From: Maribellus maritimus
GTDB taxonomy: Bacteria; Bacteroidota; Bacteroidia; Bacteroidales; Prolixibacteraceae
NCBI RefSeq assembly: GCF_022267315.1
Contig: NZ_JAIKLE010000034.1
Location: 1-64,000 of the forward strand
Direction: 5' to 3'
Length of the DNA stretch: 64,000 nucleotides
Positions 28,261 through 37,154 of the stretch are shown here, one piece after another (the first letter of the stretch is position 1; each line of letters opens with the position of its first letter). The notes under the pieces are model-generated. The model saw only the letters and a program-made list of their open reading frames with translations. It made no database searches and was not told the DNA's origin. The position numbers and the translations under genes were made by a program.

Positions 28261-28602
28261 TTAATTAAATATTAATATGTTATTAAAATATACTTTCCCC
28301 GGATTTAACATCCAGGTCTCTTTTTGCATCGACAGTAAAAGTTTTAATTCAAAAAATTCGCTTTTGTAAACACAAAACATGATTCTACTATTATCAACTT
28401 TTAACAGCAACTTGCGGTTATTAAAAGCGTTTCTGTTATGATGCAAGTAATAATGTGGATCAATTGAATAAACATATTCTTTAAAACTACGCAGTTCATC
28501 TAATGTGAGGGTCAAAAGAACATTGCCAAATTCCAGATGAAATACATCACTCTCGGGACAGAATGTTATTTGGCCGTTTAATGTTTTGTTTATCAGTTTC
28601 AT
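28261..28602 (-). CDS. Small conserved protein, perhaps DUF6686
   Basis: A 113-residue soluble protein without signal peptide. It contains FHLEFGNVLLTLTLDELRSF and later NRKLLLKVDNSRIMFCVYKS. I associate this pattern with a small Bacteroidota family (DUF6686), but that naming is from memory and uncertain. It ends 2 bases before the flavodoxin start, so it is very likely co-transcribed and perhaps functionally linked to flavodoxin. No motif points to an activity. Confidence 0.6.
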   Translation of the reverse strand: MKLINKTLNGQITFCPESDVFHLEFGNVLLTLTLDELRSFKEYVYSIDPHYYLHHNRNAFNNRKLLLKVDNSRIMFCVYKSEFFELKLLLSMQKETWMLNPGKVYFNNILIFN

Positions 28603-28643
28603 GTTACTGAGCTTAAACCTTATGAATTCACTGTTTAAAGTTT

Positions 28644-29858
28644 TTAGTCTTCAAATGCGACAAATGAATAAGGATAACCCTCTGTAGTGATAACCGCCGA
28701 AGTACTTGTTGTACCGGTTGACGGATTGTAAGTAAAGAACCCGTTGGATGATTCAGTAGCAAGGCCAAAAACAACCTGGTCCTCGAAAATTCCAACTGAA
28801 ACACCAAAAGCATTGCTCCGTGGAAATCCAAGAGCTTTAATGGTTCTTGCGTTCAAATCAATTTCAACAGGAACAACAGCCCTGTCTTCAATGTAATTCA
28901 TCGGGTCGCTATAATATGCCGGGATGTCGGCTGTTGCATACATTTTTCCATTTCCATAATAATTTACCGCATGCATATAATCTGTCGGATTACTTTCTCC
29001 TTCAATAGCAGTTGTGTTAAAAATAAACTGGTAGCTATCATCAAATTCGGTTTCACCGGCTTTAATCCTGAGCACACCGGAATTGTGCATTGCGCCAAAA
29101 CAACCAAGCCCTACAATATAAATATCATTGTTTTCGTCCATAAATATTGAAAATGGGTCAATTGCCCTTGTCGGGTATGAAATTCCGGCTGTGCTTTGTG
29201 TTATCATTTTAACAATCTCATTGTCATCGGTATTAATAATCAATATGTCAGAATAAGGGCGTTCAGGGGCAGGATAATATCCTCCAACCATTTGTATTAA
29301 CCCCACAAACAAAAGATTATCCCTGATAAGCATTGATGATGGGTCAGGATTCTGGTCTCCTGCTCCATAAGAACTTAGGTCAATCTCTGTTATTAACTCC
29401 ATGGTTTGGTGGTTTAAAACCAGGATTTTTCCGTTACCGGGGCATGATATATACGCAGAATTTCCTTTTGTAACAACATTGGTTGCCCATGATTGCTCCG
29501 GTAAAGGACACTCTCCTTGTTCTACCAATTCACCGTCTATCCTGGAATATTTTGTCAGGATATCCGTTTCGCCGCCCCATCCCGGCAATGCATAGACGTC
29601 GTTGCCACATACAATTGGCACACTACTGTATGAAAGAGGCAGTGCAGTTGCATTGGTTAAAGCTTTTGGCTCCATGTTTGCCATTAATTGCATATATGTA
29701 GAACCCGACCACCCGTCAGGATTTGGTAACATCGTTGATACCAATATTTTACCATTTTCAACCAACGGCTTATCATCGTTATCTTTTTCGCATGATATAA
29801 AAGCAATCGCCACAAGGCTTAAAACAATAGCTATCGATTTGATTTTCATTATTTTCAT
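28644..29858 (-). CDS. DUF4374 surface lipoprotein (XusB-like)
   Basis: Start chosen at MKIMKIKSIAIV rather than the first ATG at 29885, because the first would overlap the receptor's stop and the lipoprotein signal (lipobox around AIAFISC, then EKDND) begins here. The mature protein (about 385 residues) is of the DUF4374 family, likely a beta-propeller, with VLSTMLPNPDG-like and VSVGIFEDQVVFGLA segments. XusB of Bacteroides thetaiotaomicron, which binds foreign siderophores at the cell surface, belongs to this family as I recall it. The gene follows its TonB receptor with no gap, as in xusAB. Role in capturing a ferric siderophore is inferred from this. Confidence 0.8.
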   Translation of the reverse strand: MKIMKIKSIAIVLSLVAIAFISCEKDNDDKPLVENGKILVSTMLPNPDGWSGSTYMQLMANMEPKALTNATALPLSYSSVPIVCGNDVYALPGWGGETDILTKYSRIDGELVEQGECPLPEQSWATNVVTKGNSAYISCPGNGKILVLNHQTMELITEIDLSSYGAGDQNPDPSSMLIRDNLLFVGLIQMVGGYYPAPERPYSDILIINTDDNEIVKMITQSTAGISYPTRAIDPFSIFMDENNDIYIVGLGCFGAMHNSGVLRIKAGETEFDDSYQFIFNTTAIEGESNPTDYMHAVNYYGNGKMYATADIPAYYSDPMNYIEDRAVVPVEIDLNARTIKALGFPRSNAFGVSVGIFEDQVVFGLATESSNGFFTYNPSTGTTSTSAVITTEGYPYSFVAFED

Positions 29859-29875
29859 ATATTTTTTATTAATGT

Positions 29876-32230
29876 TTATTTCCAAACATATCGCACTTTC
29901 ATTCCAAAATTCAGGCCTGGTAAGGGGCGGTTAAACTCTGACAATACTTTTGCATTGGTCAGGTTATTTGCCTGGAGGCTAATAAAAACACTTTGATTTT
30001 TCAGACTGTGTTCTATGCCTGAATTAATGGTAAAAGTTCTGGGAATCCGGCGTTCCTGATAGATGCTTTGTTCAAAATCGTAAAAATATTCCTCGACAAA
30101 AGAACCATCGGTAAACCAACGGGTATTTTGCCCTGTGCCTCCAAACAAATTAGCTGCATGTAATTCGATACCCGCATTGGCAAAGAAATAAGGTATATTA
30201 GGAATGCGGTCGCCTTTTGTAGGGTTTGGTACCGATGAACCAGGTTCGTATTCGCGGGTATCCCTTAAATCCTGGTATGTTGTGTTGCCCCAAATGTATA
30301 ACCAGTTCGTGACATCCCATTTCGCTTCAATTTCAGCCCCCAAAGTCCTCATCTCTCCAAAATTCTCATATTTACTTTGTAACGGGCCGCCGGTAAAACG
30401 TATCATATCCTCCAAATGCATGTAAAATCCGTTTAATTCAACCTGGAAACGATTGCTATTTATCCCGGTTAAATCGTACATAAAACCAAGGTTGAAACTT
30501 GTATTACGTTCGGGTTCGAGATTACCGGAAGGGGCAATTATAAAACCATCGCCTAACAGTTCATTTTCGGCAGGTAGCCTCACATCATGAGCCATAGAGG
30601 ATTTTACCAAAAAATCCGGGCTAATTCTGTATCTTATCGCATTACTGATTCCAAAGTCATGATTTTTCATATCAATATCTTCGGGAACCGTTGTAGTGCT
30701 CGCCCTATACAAATCAACCAATCTGGTTTGCATGGAATAGTAGTAGTATTTAATGGTAAAAGCATTGGTAAACTTTTTGTTTGTTGAATTGAATTCATGA
30801 GATAACCCGGTTACCCAACTATTCATGCTGCTGTTAAAAAGTGTTTTATAACCGATAACCTTGTCCAGAAGTGTATCGCTGGGAATCCCCCTGGCAAAAT
30901 TATACTGTGAATTAAAGTTGATGGAATTACGCCCGTCCATAAGGTAGTTCAGGTTCGTTTTTTGCAAGAATGTATGTTTCTGGTTATAAACATCATTAGG
31001 TTGAACCCCGATTTCACCACCATAATCAGTAACTGGCGGCCTGATTTCTCCATCCCATGAATAACGTTGCTTGGCTTTGTCCTGAAAGCAATAAATTGTG
31101 TAAGCATAAGCATTGCTAAAATCCAAATCCAATCCTTCGATAAAAAAATTTGTCTTCTCGCTATGGTTTGCAAGTACATAGGCATCTGCAAAACTTGTTG
31201 CCTCCTGGATATTATATTCAATACCCTGAATTTCTTTTTTTGTAAAAATCACGGCCGGTTCGAATACCACTTCATCAAACCACCACCTTCTGGAAGTAAA
31301 ACCTCCTCCAATAGTTAATTTTCTAAATTTATCGTGGTCCCTGGTTACATATTTGCCCGGCTGTAAAGGAAGTTCCATTTCATAGTTGTTGTCGGAATAG
31401 GTATAAAACCCGCCGAGGCCAAATTCGTAACCGTTCTTATTTCGTTTAAAAATGGTACTCGCTTTGTGTGTATTAAAGGATTGAAGGGAATAACTGGCAT
31501 CAAGATAACTTGGCGGATATTCTTTCAGGACAATGTTTACAGCGCCCCCAACGGCAGAACCGCCAAATTTTGCCGGTACAATACCCTTGTAAATTTCTAC
31601 CCTGTCAATAAGGTCAATGGGGATATCATTCAGGTCAAGAAAATCTGTTTGGTCGTTTAAAGGAGTTTCATCGATAAAAAATCCTATGCGTTTTCCTTCT
31701 AAGCCACGAACAGATATTCGAGAGGTACTTCCTTCTCCTCCCGAAGAGCGAATTTGAACTCCTGATGTTTTTGAAAGTACATCGCTAACATCACTAACCG
31801 TACCTTGCAGTTCGTGCATCGTTATTACCGAAATTGGCATAGCCTGTTCCCTAATTTCGCGTGCCTTGGATTTCCCGGTTACTTTCACTTCGTTAATCTC
31901 TGTAACTAACTCTTTCAATAAAACATTGAGCGTAGTTTTATCTTGTGTGTCACTTACCTCTTTACTAACACTTTCATAGCCAATAGAAGAAAACAGGATT
32001 GTACAGGTTTCGCCGGAAAAGGTAATTTGATATTGCCCTTCCTGGTCTGTTACCGTTCCTTGCCACGATTCTTTTACAACAATATTTACCCCCGGGAGCG
32101 GTTCCTTTGTTCGTGCATCGCGAACAATACCTGTAAATATAGTTTGAGCCGAAATCATCGCTGGAAATAACGACAGGATTGTTATAAGCGGTAGGAATAA
32201 ATTGTATTTATTCATTTGTTTATTTTGCAT
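29876..32230 (-). CDS. TonB-dependent receptor (XusA-like)
   Basis: A 784-residue outer-membrane receptor. A signal peptide (LFLPLITILSLFPAMISA) is followed by a CarboxypepD-regulatory domain (about 32-115, DARTKEPLPGVNIVVKESWQ), a TonB plug (about 135-240, with EQAMPISVITMHELQG and GFFIDETPLNDQ) and a 22-strand barrel ending VRYVWK with the expected final aromatic. Size and the lack of a SusD partner fit siderophore or cofactor uptake rather than glycans. It heads a minus-strand series with DUF4374 lipoprotein, flavodoxin and an ABC pair, and faces a PchR-type regulator. A second start six codons in (Met at 32215) is equally possible. Confidence 0.9.
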   Translation of the reverse strand: MQNKQMNKYNLFLPLITILSLFPAMISAQTIFTGIVRDARTKEPLPGVNIVVKESWQGTVTDQEGQYQITFSGETCTILFSSIGYESVSKEVSDTQDKTTLNVLLKELVTEINEVKVTGKSKAREIREQAMPISVITMHELQGTVSDVSDVLSKTSGVQIRSSGGEGSTSRISVRGLEGKRIGFFIDETPLNDQTDFLDLNDIPIDLIDRVEIYKGIVPAKFGGSAVGGAVNIVLKEYPPSYLDASYSLQSFNTHKASTIFKRNKNGYEFGLGGFYTYSDNNYEMELPLQPGKYVTRDHDKFRKLTIGGGFTSRRWWFDEVVFEPAVIFTKKEIQGIEYNIQEATSFADAYVLANHSEKTNFFIEGLDLDFSNAYAYTIYCFQDKAKQRYSWDGEIRPPVTDYGGEIGVQPNDVYNQKHTFLQKTNLNYLMDGRNSINFNSQYNFARGIPSDTLLDKVIGYKTLFNSSMNSWVTGLSHEFNSTNKKFTNAFTIKYYYYSMQTRLVDLYRASTTTVPEDIDMKNHDFGISNAIRYRISPDFLVKSSMAHDVRLPAENELLGDGFIIAPSGNLEPERNTSFNLGFMYDLTGINSNRFQVELNGFYMHLEDMIRFTGGPLQSKYENFGEMRTLGAEIEAKWDVTNWLYIWGNTTYQDLRDTREYEPGSSVPNPTKGDRIPNIPYFFANAGIELHAANLFGGTGQNTRWFTDGSFVEEYFYDFEQSIYQERRIPRTFTINSGIEHSLKNQSVFISLQANNLTNAKVLSEFNRPLPGLNFGMKVRYVWK

Positions 32231-32653
32231 TTTAATCCTTTTATTAACTAATGGATTGGAAGCATGGTAATATGATGTTTTTAATTTTATTTAATTCGTC
32301 GATAAATAAAACAGATGAATTACAGTGAAATAAAGCCGCAGTTTTTAATAAATAACATGGCCTTTTTAGAAAAAACACTTTGTTATTACTACCACAAAAT
32401 GGCTAACAGGCAGACATAAAAGTTTTTATCCATACTATTTTTTCATCAATACACATTTAACATCTGCATCTTTCTATTTTCTGTATCAACTAATTTCAAA
32501 TGAACTATTGTTAAAACCAAACGATGCTTCATATCCTAATATTTAGGGATTGTGATCCATCCCGTATTACCTTATTTTTACACTCTTGTTTTAAATAAGT
32601 CTAAATAAAGTCATAGCAAAAATACACGGTAACTTTTGGCGGGGCTTACGTGA
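32231..32653. other. Divergent promoter region of receptor and AraC gene
   Basis: A 458-bp intergenic region with no protein-like frame lies between the divergent TonB receptor and the AraC regulator. It should hold both promoters. A direct repeat at its right end is listed separately; no copy of that repeat was found on the receptor side. Confidence 0.5.
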
Positions 32654-32685
32654 AAAGACAAATTTCTTTAACCTAAAGACAAATT
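32654..32685 (+). promoter_or_regulatory. Direct repeat, likely AraC binding site
   Basis: AAAGACAAATT occurs exactly twice, at 32654-32664 and 32675-32685, with a period of 21 bases (two helical turns). AraC-family dimers typically bind such same-face direct repeats. The second copy ends 3 bases before the start codon of the AraC gene, so bound protein would block its own expression (inference). Confidence 0.6.
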
Positions 32686-32688
32686 GAA

Positions 32689-33675
32689 ATGATTTACGCG
32701 ATGTATGATGGTGAATTAAATGAAATTATCCGGACCGAAAATTTTCATAAGTTGGACAAAACCGCAAATTATCTGGGAAACGAAAAGAAGATTAATGAGC
32801 ATTTTGGAAACTTCAGATTGACCGAAACTCATCTGCCGAATATTTGTATTAGCAACTGCAGGTATAATATTCTCAAAGACGTTAAACTAATTGGGGAAAC
32901 CTGCGGCGAAATGTTATGCCTGACTTTTATGAAAAAAGGGAATTCACACTTTTCGTATAACAGAGGAGACAATTATGAACTAAAACAAAATTCTTTCAAT
33001 CTTTTCTGTTTTTCAGGTATTAATAATTACACCAACTTTTTAAGTAAAGGCAAACAAAATGAATCTACTGATATAATAATATCCAAAACTTATTTTGATA
33101 CCCTGACAAACAAATATCCGCACATTTTTGAAAATTTACACCGGCAATATTCGATGAAAAAAAACTTTATGTTGTACGAAAACAGTCCTTTTTTTAGCCA
33201 GGAGATTTTGTCAATATTACAACAAATAAACGAAGCTCACCTTTTGGGTAATACGGCCGAACTGTATATTGAATCAAAAACGCTGGAACTTTTTGCACGA
33301 CTGTTAAGTCAAAAATCAAATGTTCCTTATAATTATATCCCTGAAAATTTAAGAAATAAGATTATTGAAGCTAAATTTATTTTGGAAAACAGTTATGTTA
33401 ATCCTCCAGGTATTCACGAGTTGGCACTTCAAATTGGAATATGCGATACTGCCTTAAAGCATTATTTCAAGAAAATGTTTGATAACACTGTGTTTGGCTA
33501 TCTTTTTGAATTTCGGATGAATAAAGCCTCTAATCTTTTAATACATAATAAGAATCTAAATATTTCGGAAATAGCTGAACAAATCGGCTATGAACACCAT
33601 ACACATTTTTGTACCGCTTTTAAACGGAAGTTTGGTGTAACGCCCTTAGAATATAGAAGAAAAGCGTGTTTTTAG
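32689..33675 (+). CDS. AraC-family regulator, PchR type
   Basis: A 328-residue regulator. The N-terminal 220 residues lack a signal peptide and resemble the ligand-binding part of PchR/YbtA-like activators (FGNFRLTETHLPNICISNCR, FSYNRGDNYELKQNSFNLF). The C-terminal two helix-turn-helix units are clear: PGIHELALQIGICDTALKHY and LNISEIAEQIGYEHHTHFC, ending FGVTPLEYRRK. PchR-type proteins sense a ferric siderophore and activate its receptor, and this gene diverges from a TonB receptor operon. A direct repeat just before its start suggests autoregulation. Confidence 0.88.
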   Translation: MIYAMYDGELNEIIRTENFHKLDKTANYLGNEKKINEHFGNFRLTETHLPNICISNCRYNILKDVKLIGETCGEMLCLTFMKKGNSHFSYNRGDNYELKQNSFNLFCFSGINNYTNFLSKGKQNESTDIIISKTYFDTLTNKYPHIFENLHRQYSMKKNFMLYENSPFFSQEILSILQQINEAHLLGNTAELYIESKTLELFARLLSQKSNVPYNYIPENLRNKIIEAKFILENSYVNPPGIHELALQIGICDTALKHYFKKMFDNTVFGYLFEFRMNKASNLLIHNKNLNISEIAEQIGYEHHTHFCTAFKRKFGVTPLEYRRKACF

Positions 33676-33749
33676 AAAGTATAACTGCAAGTAGATATGT
33701 CTTTACTCTTAACTTATTATTAACAAAATAAATATCTACTGGTACATTA

Positions 33750-33773
33750 TTTTGATGTATGTTTACATCAAAA
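33750..33773. promoter_or_regulatory. Inverted-repeat operator of the ArsR gene
   Basis: TTTTGATGTA (33750-33759) and its exact reverse complement TACATCAAAA (33764-33773) flank a 4-base spacer. A perfect inverted repeat of this size, 16 bases before the ArsR start codon, is a typical ArsR/SmtB operator, implying autorepression of the whole downstream module. Confidence 0.75.
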
Positions 33774-33789
33774 CTAAAATAATAGAAAA

Positions 33790-34128
33790 ATGGTAGCTGC
33801 TAAAACTGACCAATTTGGTGAAGAACTCCAAAAAAGAGCCAATCTGTTCAAAGCGCTCTCGCACCCGGCACGATTGCAAATTCTTCAATTTCTTGCCCAA
33901 ACAAGGAAATGTCTCACCGGGGATATCTCGGAAAATTTTCCTCTCACCCGAGCAACGGTAAACCAACACATGAAGGAATTAAAAAATGCAGGACTGATAT
34001 ACGGACATATGGAAGGTGCTAAAATTGTCTATTGTCTTGACCTTGAAAAAATAAATGAACTGGAAGAAATTCTGGGCAACTTTCTCGAAGAAATGCACTT
34101 GCCTGCTGATTTCTGTTGTAATTTATAA
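33790..34128 (+). CDS. ArsR/SmtB-family repressor
   Basis: A 112-residue winged-helix regulator: FKALSHPARLQILQFLAQ, then the recognition region LTRATVNQHMKELKNAGLI and the wing EGAKIVYCLD. Cysteines occur at KCLTGDIS (start of the helix-turn-helix), in IVYCL and as a C-terminal pair FCC. These could bind a thiophilic metal or metalloid, but the classic ArsR CxC motif is not present, so the ligand is open. It sits under its own inverted-repeat operator and leads a module with a radical SAM protein and a CobW-type GTPase. Confidence 0.88.
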   Translation: MVAAKTDQFGEELQKRANLFKALSHPARLQILQFLAQTRKCLTGDISENFPLTRATVNQHMKELKNAGLIYGHMEGAKIVYCLDLEKINELEEILGNFLEEMHLPADFCCNL

Positions 34129-34164
34129 TTCAAAATAATTATCAAATCAACTAATCAAAATATC

Positions 34165-35094
34165 ATGAATAGAGATGCAGCATTATACTGGCTAAACGTG
34201 GATAACAAATCCAGTGAATTCTATCAGATGATTGACTTATCGAACCAACAAAGTCGGAAACAATTCGGAAACAGGGGATATGTTTTTGCACAAATCGGGA
34301 TGAATGCAGAACCGTGTTCCAAAGATTGTAAATTCTGTTCCCTGGGAATGAGCCATTATTCTATTGGTGAAAGGTGGCAAAAAGGGGTTGAGGATTTAAA
34401 ACCTGAAATTCAACAACTTTTAAGCGAAGGGATGGACGATTTTTTCCTGATGGCAACAGCCGACTATTCCATTAAAAAGTTTATCAAAATTGCTACCGAA
34501 GTTCGAACGTTACTCCCGGAAGAGGTGCGCTTTGTTGCCAACGTGGGTGATTTTGACCTTGAAACAGCCAAAGAATTAAAAGCCATTGGAATAACGGGAG
34601 CTTATCATATTAAGCGATTAAGAGAAGGTATTGATACTCTAATTGAGCCTCAGCTCAGGGAAAAAACAATTGAGAACATTGTTAAAGCAGGACTTGAACT
34701 TTATTATTGCATTGAGCCGATAGGGCCGGAACACAGCTACGAAGAAATTCTGGACTCAATTTATTTTGCCAGTCAGTTCCCCATAGATGCAATGGCTGTC
34801 ATGAGAAGAATTCCAGTACAGGGAACCCCACTGTTTAACCACGGGCAAATCAACGCTATGGAATTGACAAAAATAGTTGCTGTGACAAACCTGGTCATCA
34901 AACCTTCCCGTTCTATGAATGTTCACGAACCTACCCAGATGAGCCTGCTGGCAGGTGTCAATCAATTGTATGCCGAAGTAGGCGCCAATCCAAGGGATAC
35001 CAACCCAGATACAAAAGATGGGCGGGGATTTACACCAACAATGGCCTGGCAAATGCTGGAAGAAGCAGGTTATTTTCCGGGAAATAGTAACTAA
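34165..35094 (+). CDS. BioB-like radical SAM protein
   Basis: A 309-residue radical SAM enzyme. The cluster motif is CSKDCKFC (C-x3-C-x2-C, residues about 50-57). Further features are FFLMATADYS, a TIM-barrel layout with YHIKRLREGIDTLIEPQLRE and YYCIEPIGPEHSYEEI, and the C-terminal region RRIPVQGTPLF, similar to the BATS-like end of BioB, HydE and HmdB/HcgA proteins. Biotin synthase itself is unlikely: the second-cluster residues are not apparent and no bio genes are near. It follows the ArsR gene by 36 bases and precedes a CobW-type GTPase, so it may make or modify a metal-linked cofactor. The substrate is unknown. Confidence 0.8.
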   Translation: MNRDAALYWLNVDNKSSEFYQMIDLSNQQSRKQFGNRGYVFAQIGMNAEPCSKDCKFCSLGMSHYSIGERWQKGVEDLKPEIQQLLSEGMDDFFLMATADYSIKKFIKIATEVRTLLPEEVRFVANVGDFDLETAKELKAIGITGAYHIKRLREGIDTLIEPQLREKTIENIVKAGLELYYCIEPIGPEHSYEEILDSIYFASQFPIDAMAVMRRIPVQGTPLFNHGQINAMELTKIVAVTNLVIKPSRSMNVHEPTQMSLLAGVNQLYAEVGANPRDTNPDTKDGRGFTPTMAWQMLEEAGYFPGNSN

Positions 35095-35209
35095 ATGTGG
35101 CGCATGCAGCTAACAAAAGAATTTAAAGGAGATGTGCCTGGCACTTTTTTACTGGTTTTATTTGGTTAGAAATAATAGCGGTTGATAATATAATAATTAA
35201 ATTTCATCG

Positions 35210-36319
35210 GTGAAAACAACAAGATTGATATTGATAGGAGGCTTTCTGGGGGCAGGGAAAACAACACTATTATGGGAGGCAGCCCAAATCCTTATGAAAA
35301 AGGGACAACGTGTTGGTCTGATAACCAACGACCAGGCTTCCGAACTGGTTGATACAGCCATTTTATTGCGCGATGAAGTAAAAGTTGCTGAAGTGAATGG
35401 GAGTTGCTTCTGCTGCAATTTTCCCAGTCTGATTGATGCCACAAAGAAATTGAAAAAAGAAGCCGAAGCAGATGTAATTATTGCTGAACCGGTGGGAAGT
35501 TGTACCGACCTGTCGGCTACAATTTTACAACCACTTAAACAAAACCTGAAAGGTGAACTGCTGGTTAGTCCGCTTACGGTTCTGGCAGATCCTGTTCGTC
35601 TGGCTGATATCCTGAATGGCGGACATGCAGGCCTGCACCCAAGTGCGGCTTACATTTTCAAAAAACAACTGGAAGAAAGCGACATTATTCTCATCAGTAA
35701 AACAGATTTATTGTCTGCAGATGAACTGACCCTGTTAACAGAAAAGACAAAAATCAGTTATCCCGGTGCTGAGGTTAAAACTATCGGTGTTGTTACAGGA
35801 GATGGAATAGAAAGCTGGTTAAACGAAGTATTGAGCCGCAGTGATGCAGGGAAACGGCTGATAGAAGTAGATTACAATGTTTATGCCGAAGGCGAAGCTG
35901 TCCTGGGCTGGCTAAACAGCACCATTGAGTTAAGCGGGAAATCTATTGACTGGGATATTTTTGCGCGAAATCTTTTATGCGGTTTAAGTAAAAAATTTGA
36001 CAACCTAGATACATCGGTAGGCCATGTTAAACTTATTTTGGAGTCTGGAAATCGTTTTGTTACCGGAAACCTCACAGGAAAAGAAGAAACTTTGAGTTTC
36101 AAAGGTTCAGCAGGAGAAAGCGAACAGGCAAGATTGACATTAAATGCCCGTGTTGAAATGAGCCCGGAAACCTTGGAAAGAATAGTACGGGATACGCTTT
36201 CTTTCCACACAAATGATAATTTAAAGTCCCGGATTATCGTAATGAAGAGCTTCAGTCCAGGACGCCCTAATCCAACCTATCGTTTTGATTATGTGGTTGC
36301 AAGTGGAGGAAATTTTTAG
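35210..36319 (+). CDS. CobW/G3E-family GTPase
   Basis: A 369-residue G3E GTPase, started at GTG. It has Walker A GGFLGAGKTTLL (residues 10-21), the metal-binding CFCC motif in NGSCFCCNF, Walker B-like IIAEPVGSC and the base-specifying ISKTDLL. The C-terminal half (about 215-369) differs from usual CobW_C domains and is not assigned. G3E GTPases insert or deliver metals (Zn, Co, Ni, Fe). It lies 115 bases after the radical SAM gene under the same ArsR operator, giving a likely metal-responsive module. Despite the name CobW, nothing links it directly to the B12 operon 3 kb away on the opposite strand. Confidence 0.85.
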   Translation: MKTTRLILIGGFLGAGKTTLLWEAAQILMKKGQRVGLITNDQASELVDTAILLRDEVKVAEVNGSCFCCNFPSLIDATKKLKKEAEADVIIAEPVGSCTDLSATILQPLKQNLKGELLVSPLTVLADPVRLADILNGGHAGLHPSAAYIFKKQLEESDIILISKTDLLSADELTLLTEKTKISYPGAEVKTIGVVTGDGIESWLNEVLSRSDAGKRLIEVDYNVYAEGEAVLGWLNSTIELSGKSIDWDIFARNLLCGLSKKFDNLDTSVGHVKLILESGNRFVTGNLTGKEETLSFKGSAGESEQARLTLNARVEMSPETLERIVRDTLSFHTNDNLKSRIIVMKSFSPGRPNPTYRFDYVVASGGNF

Positions 36320-36541
36320 TTGTTAATAATTGCATATATTTCAAGCCCGAATTTCATCTTTCTTTCATCATATAAAAAGCTTTGGGAAAAAGATTTGTAG
36401 ACATGGGACAAAACCTTTTTAGCCAAAGAAAATTTGTGGAAAATCTGACTTGATTTTTAAGGTTCTGTTTAAACATAGGTGTAATATTTTTAAATCTATT
36501 GATTTTTAAATCATTATTTTTGATTTTTTAAAATCGCTACT

Positions 36542-37144
36542 ATGAAGATCTCACTTGTATTTATTCTTTTGTTTTTATCAATGACCATATTTGCAGATGA
36601 CCGAGAGAAAAGAATTAAACAGTTTATTAATGATGAGCTGAAATATTATCCCGGTGCACGATTGGCCGATTTATACAAAAATTATTTTCAGGATGCTTAT
36701 GGCTCTGGACACCTGATACCAGACACGACACAAGCCGGAAAATATCTCGATTGGGAACTAAAACAGCCTGGATGGACAGATACCTTACCATATCAGGCAT
36801 TGGGAATTAACCACGATTATTACCGCATTAATCTTCAGTTGGTAAAAAACGGAACTATTCCACGCGATACATTGCTACTGGCAATGATTGAAAGCGCAAT
36901 ACTAGCCCGGAACCCTGATTTGGAAAGCTGGGAAAAAGAGTGGAACGAAGTTCTTGCTATTATCAAAAAAGTAAAACCCAATGTTCCCGGAATAGAATCC
37001 GATGAAAAACTCATAGACCAGTTATTCTCAAAAGGCGATGTAGTTATGCACCATAGTAAATATTACGAGGAAACTTATCATCCACATTACCGCATTGTTC
37101 ACCGTTCTGTTTTTGAACGATGGATAGGGAAATATTTGAAATGA
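36542..37144 (+). CDS. Small exported protein of unknown function
   Basis: A 200-residue protein with a clear signal peptide (MKISLVFILLFLSMTIFADD; cleavage likely after FA). The mature part has no cysteine pair or known domain; it contains YPGARLADLYKNYFQDAYGS and HHSKYYEETYHPHYRIVHRS, the latter rich in histidine and tyrosine. Similar proteins occur as single genes in Bacteroidota, but I cannot name a family. It stands alone on the plus strand, converging with the LarA-like gene 10 bases away. Confidence 0.7.
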   Translation: MKISLVFILLFLSMTIFADDREKRIKQFINDELKYYPGARLADLYKNYFQDAYGSGHLIPDTTQAGKYLDWELKQPGWTDTLPYQALGINHDYYRINLQLVKNGTIPRDTLLLAMIESAILARNPDLESWEKEWNEVLAIIKKVKPNVPGIESDEKLIDQLFSKGDVVMHHSKYYEETYHPHYRIVHRSVFERWIGKYLK

Positions 37145-37154
37145 TTTCTATATA

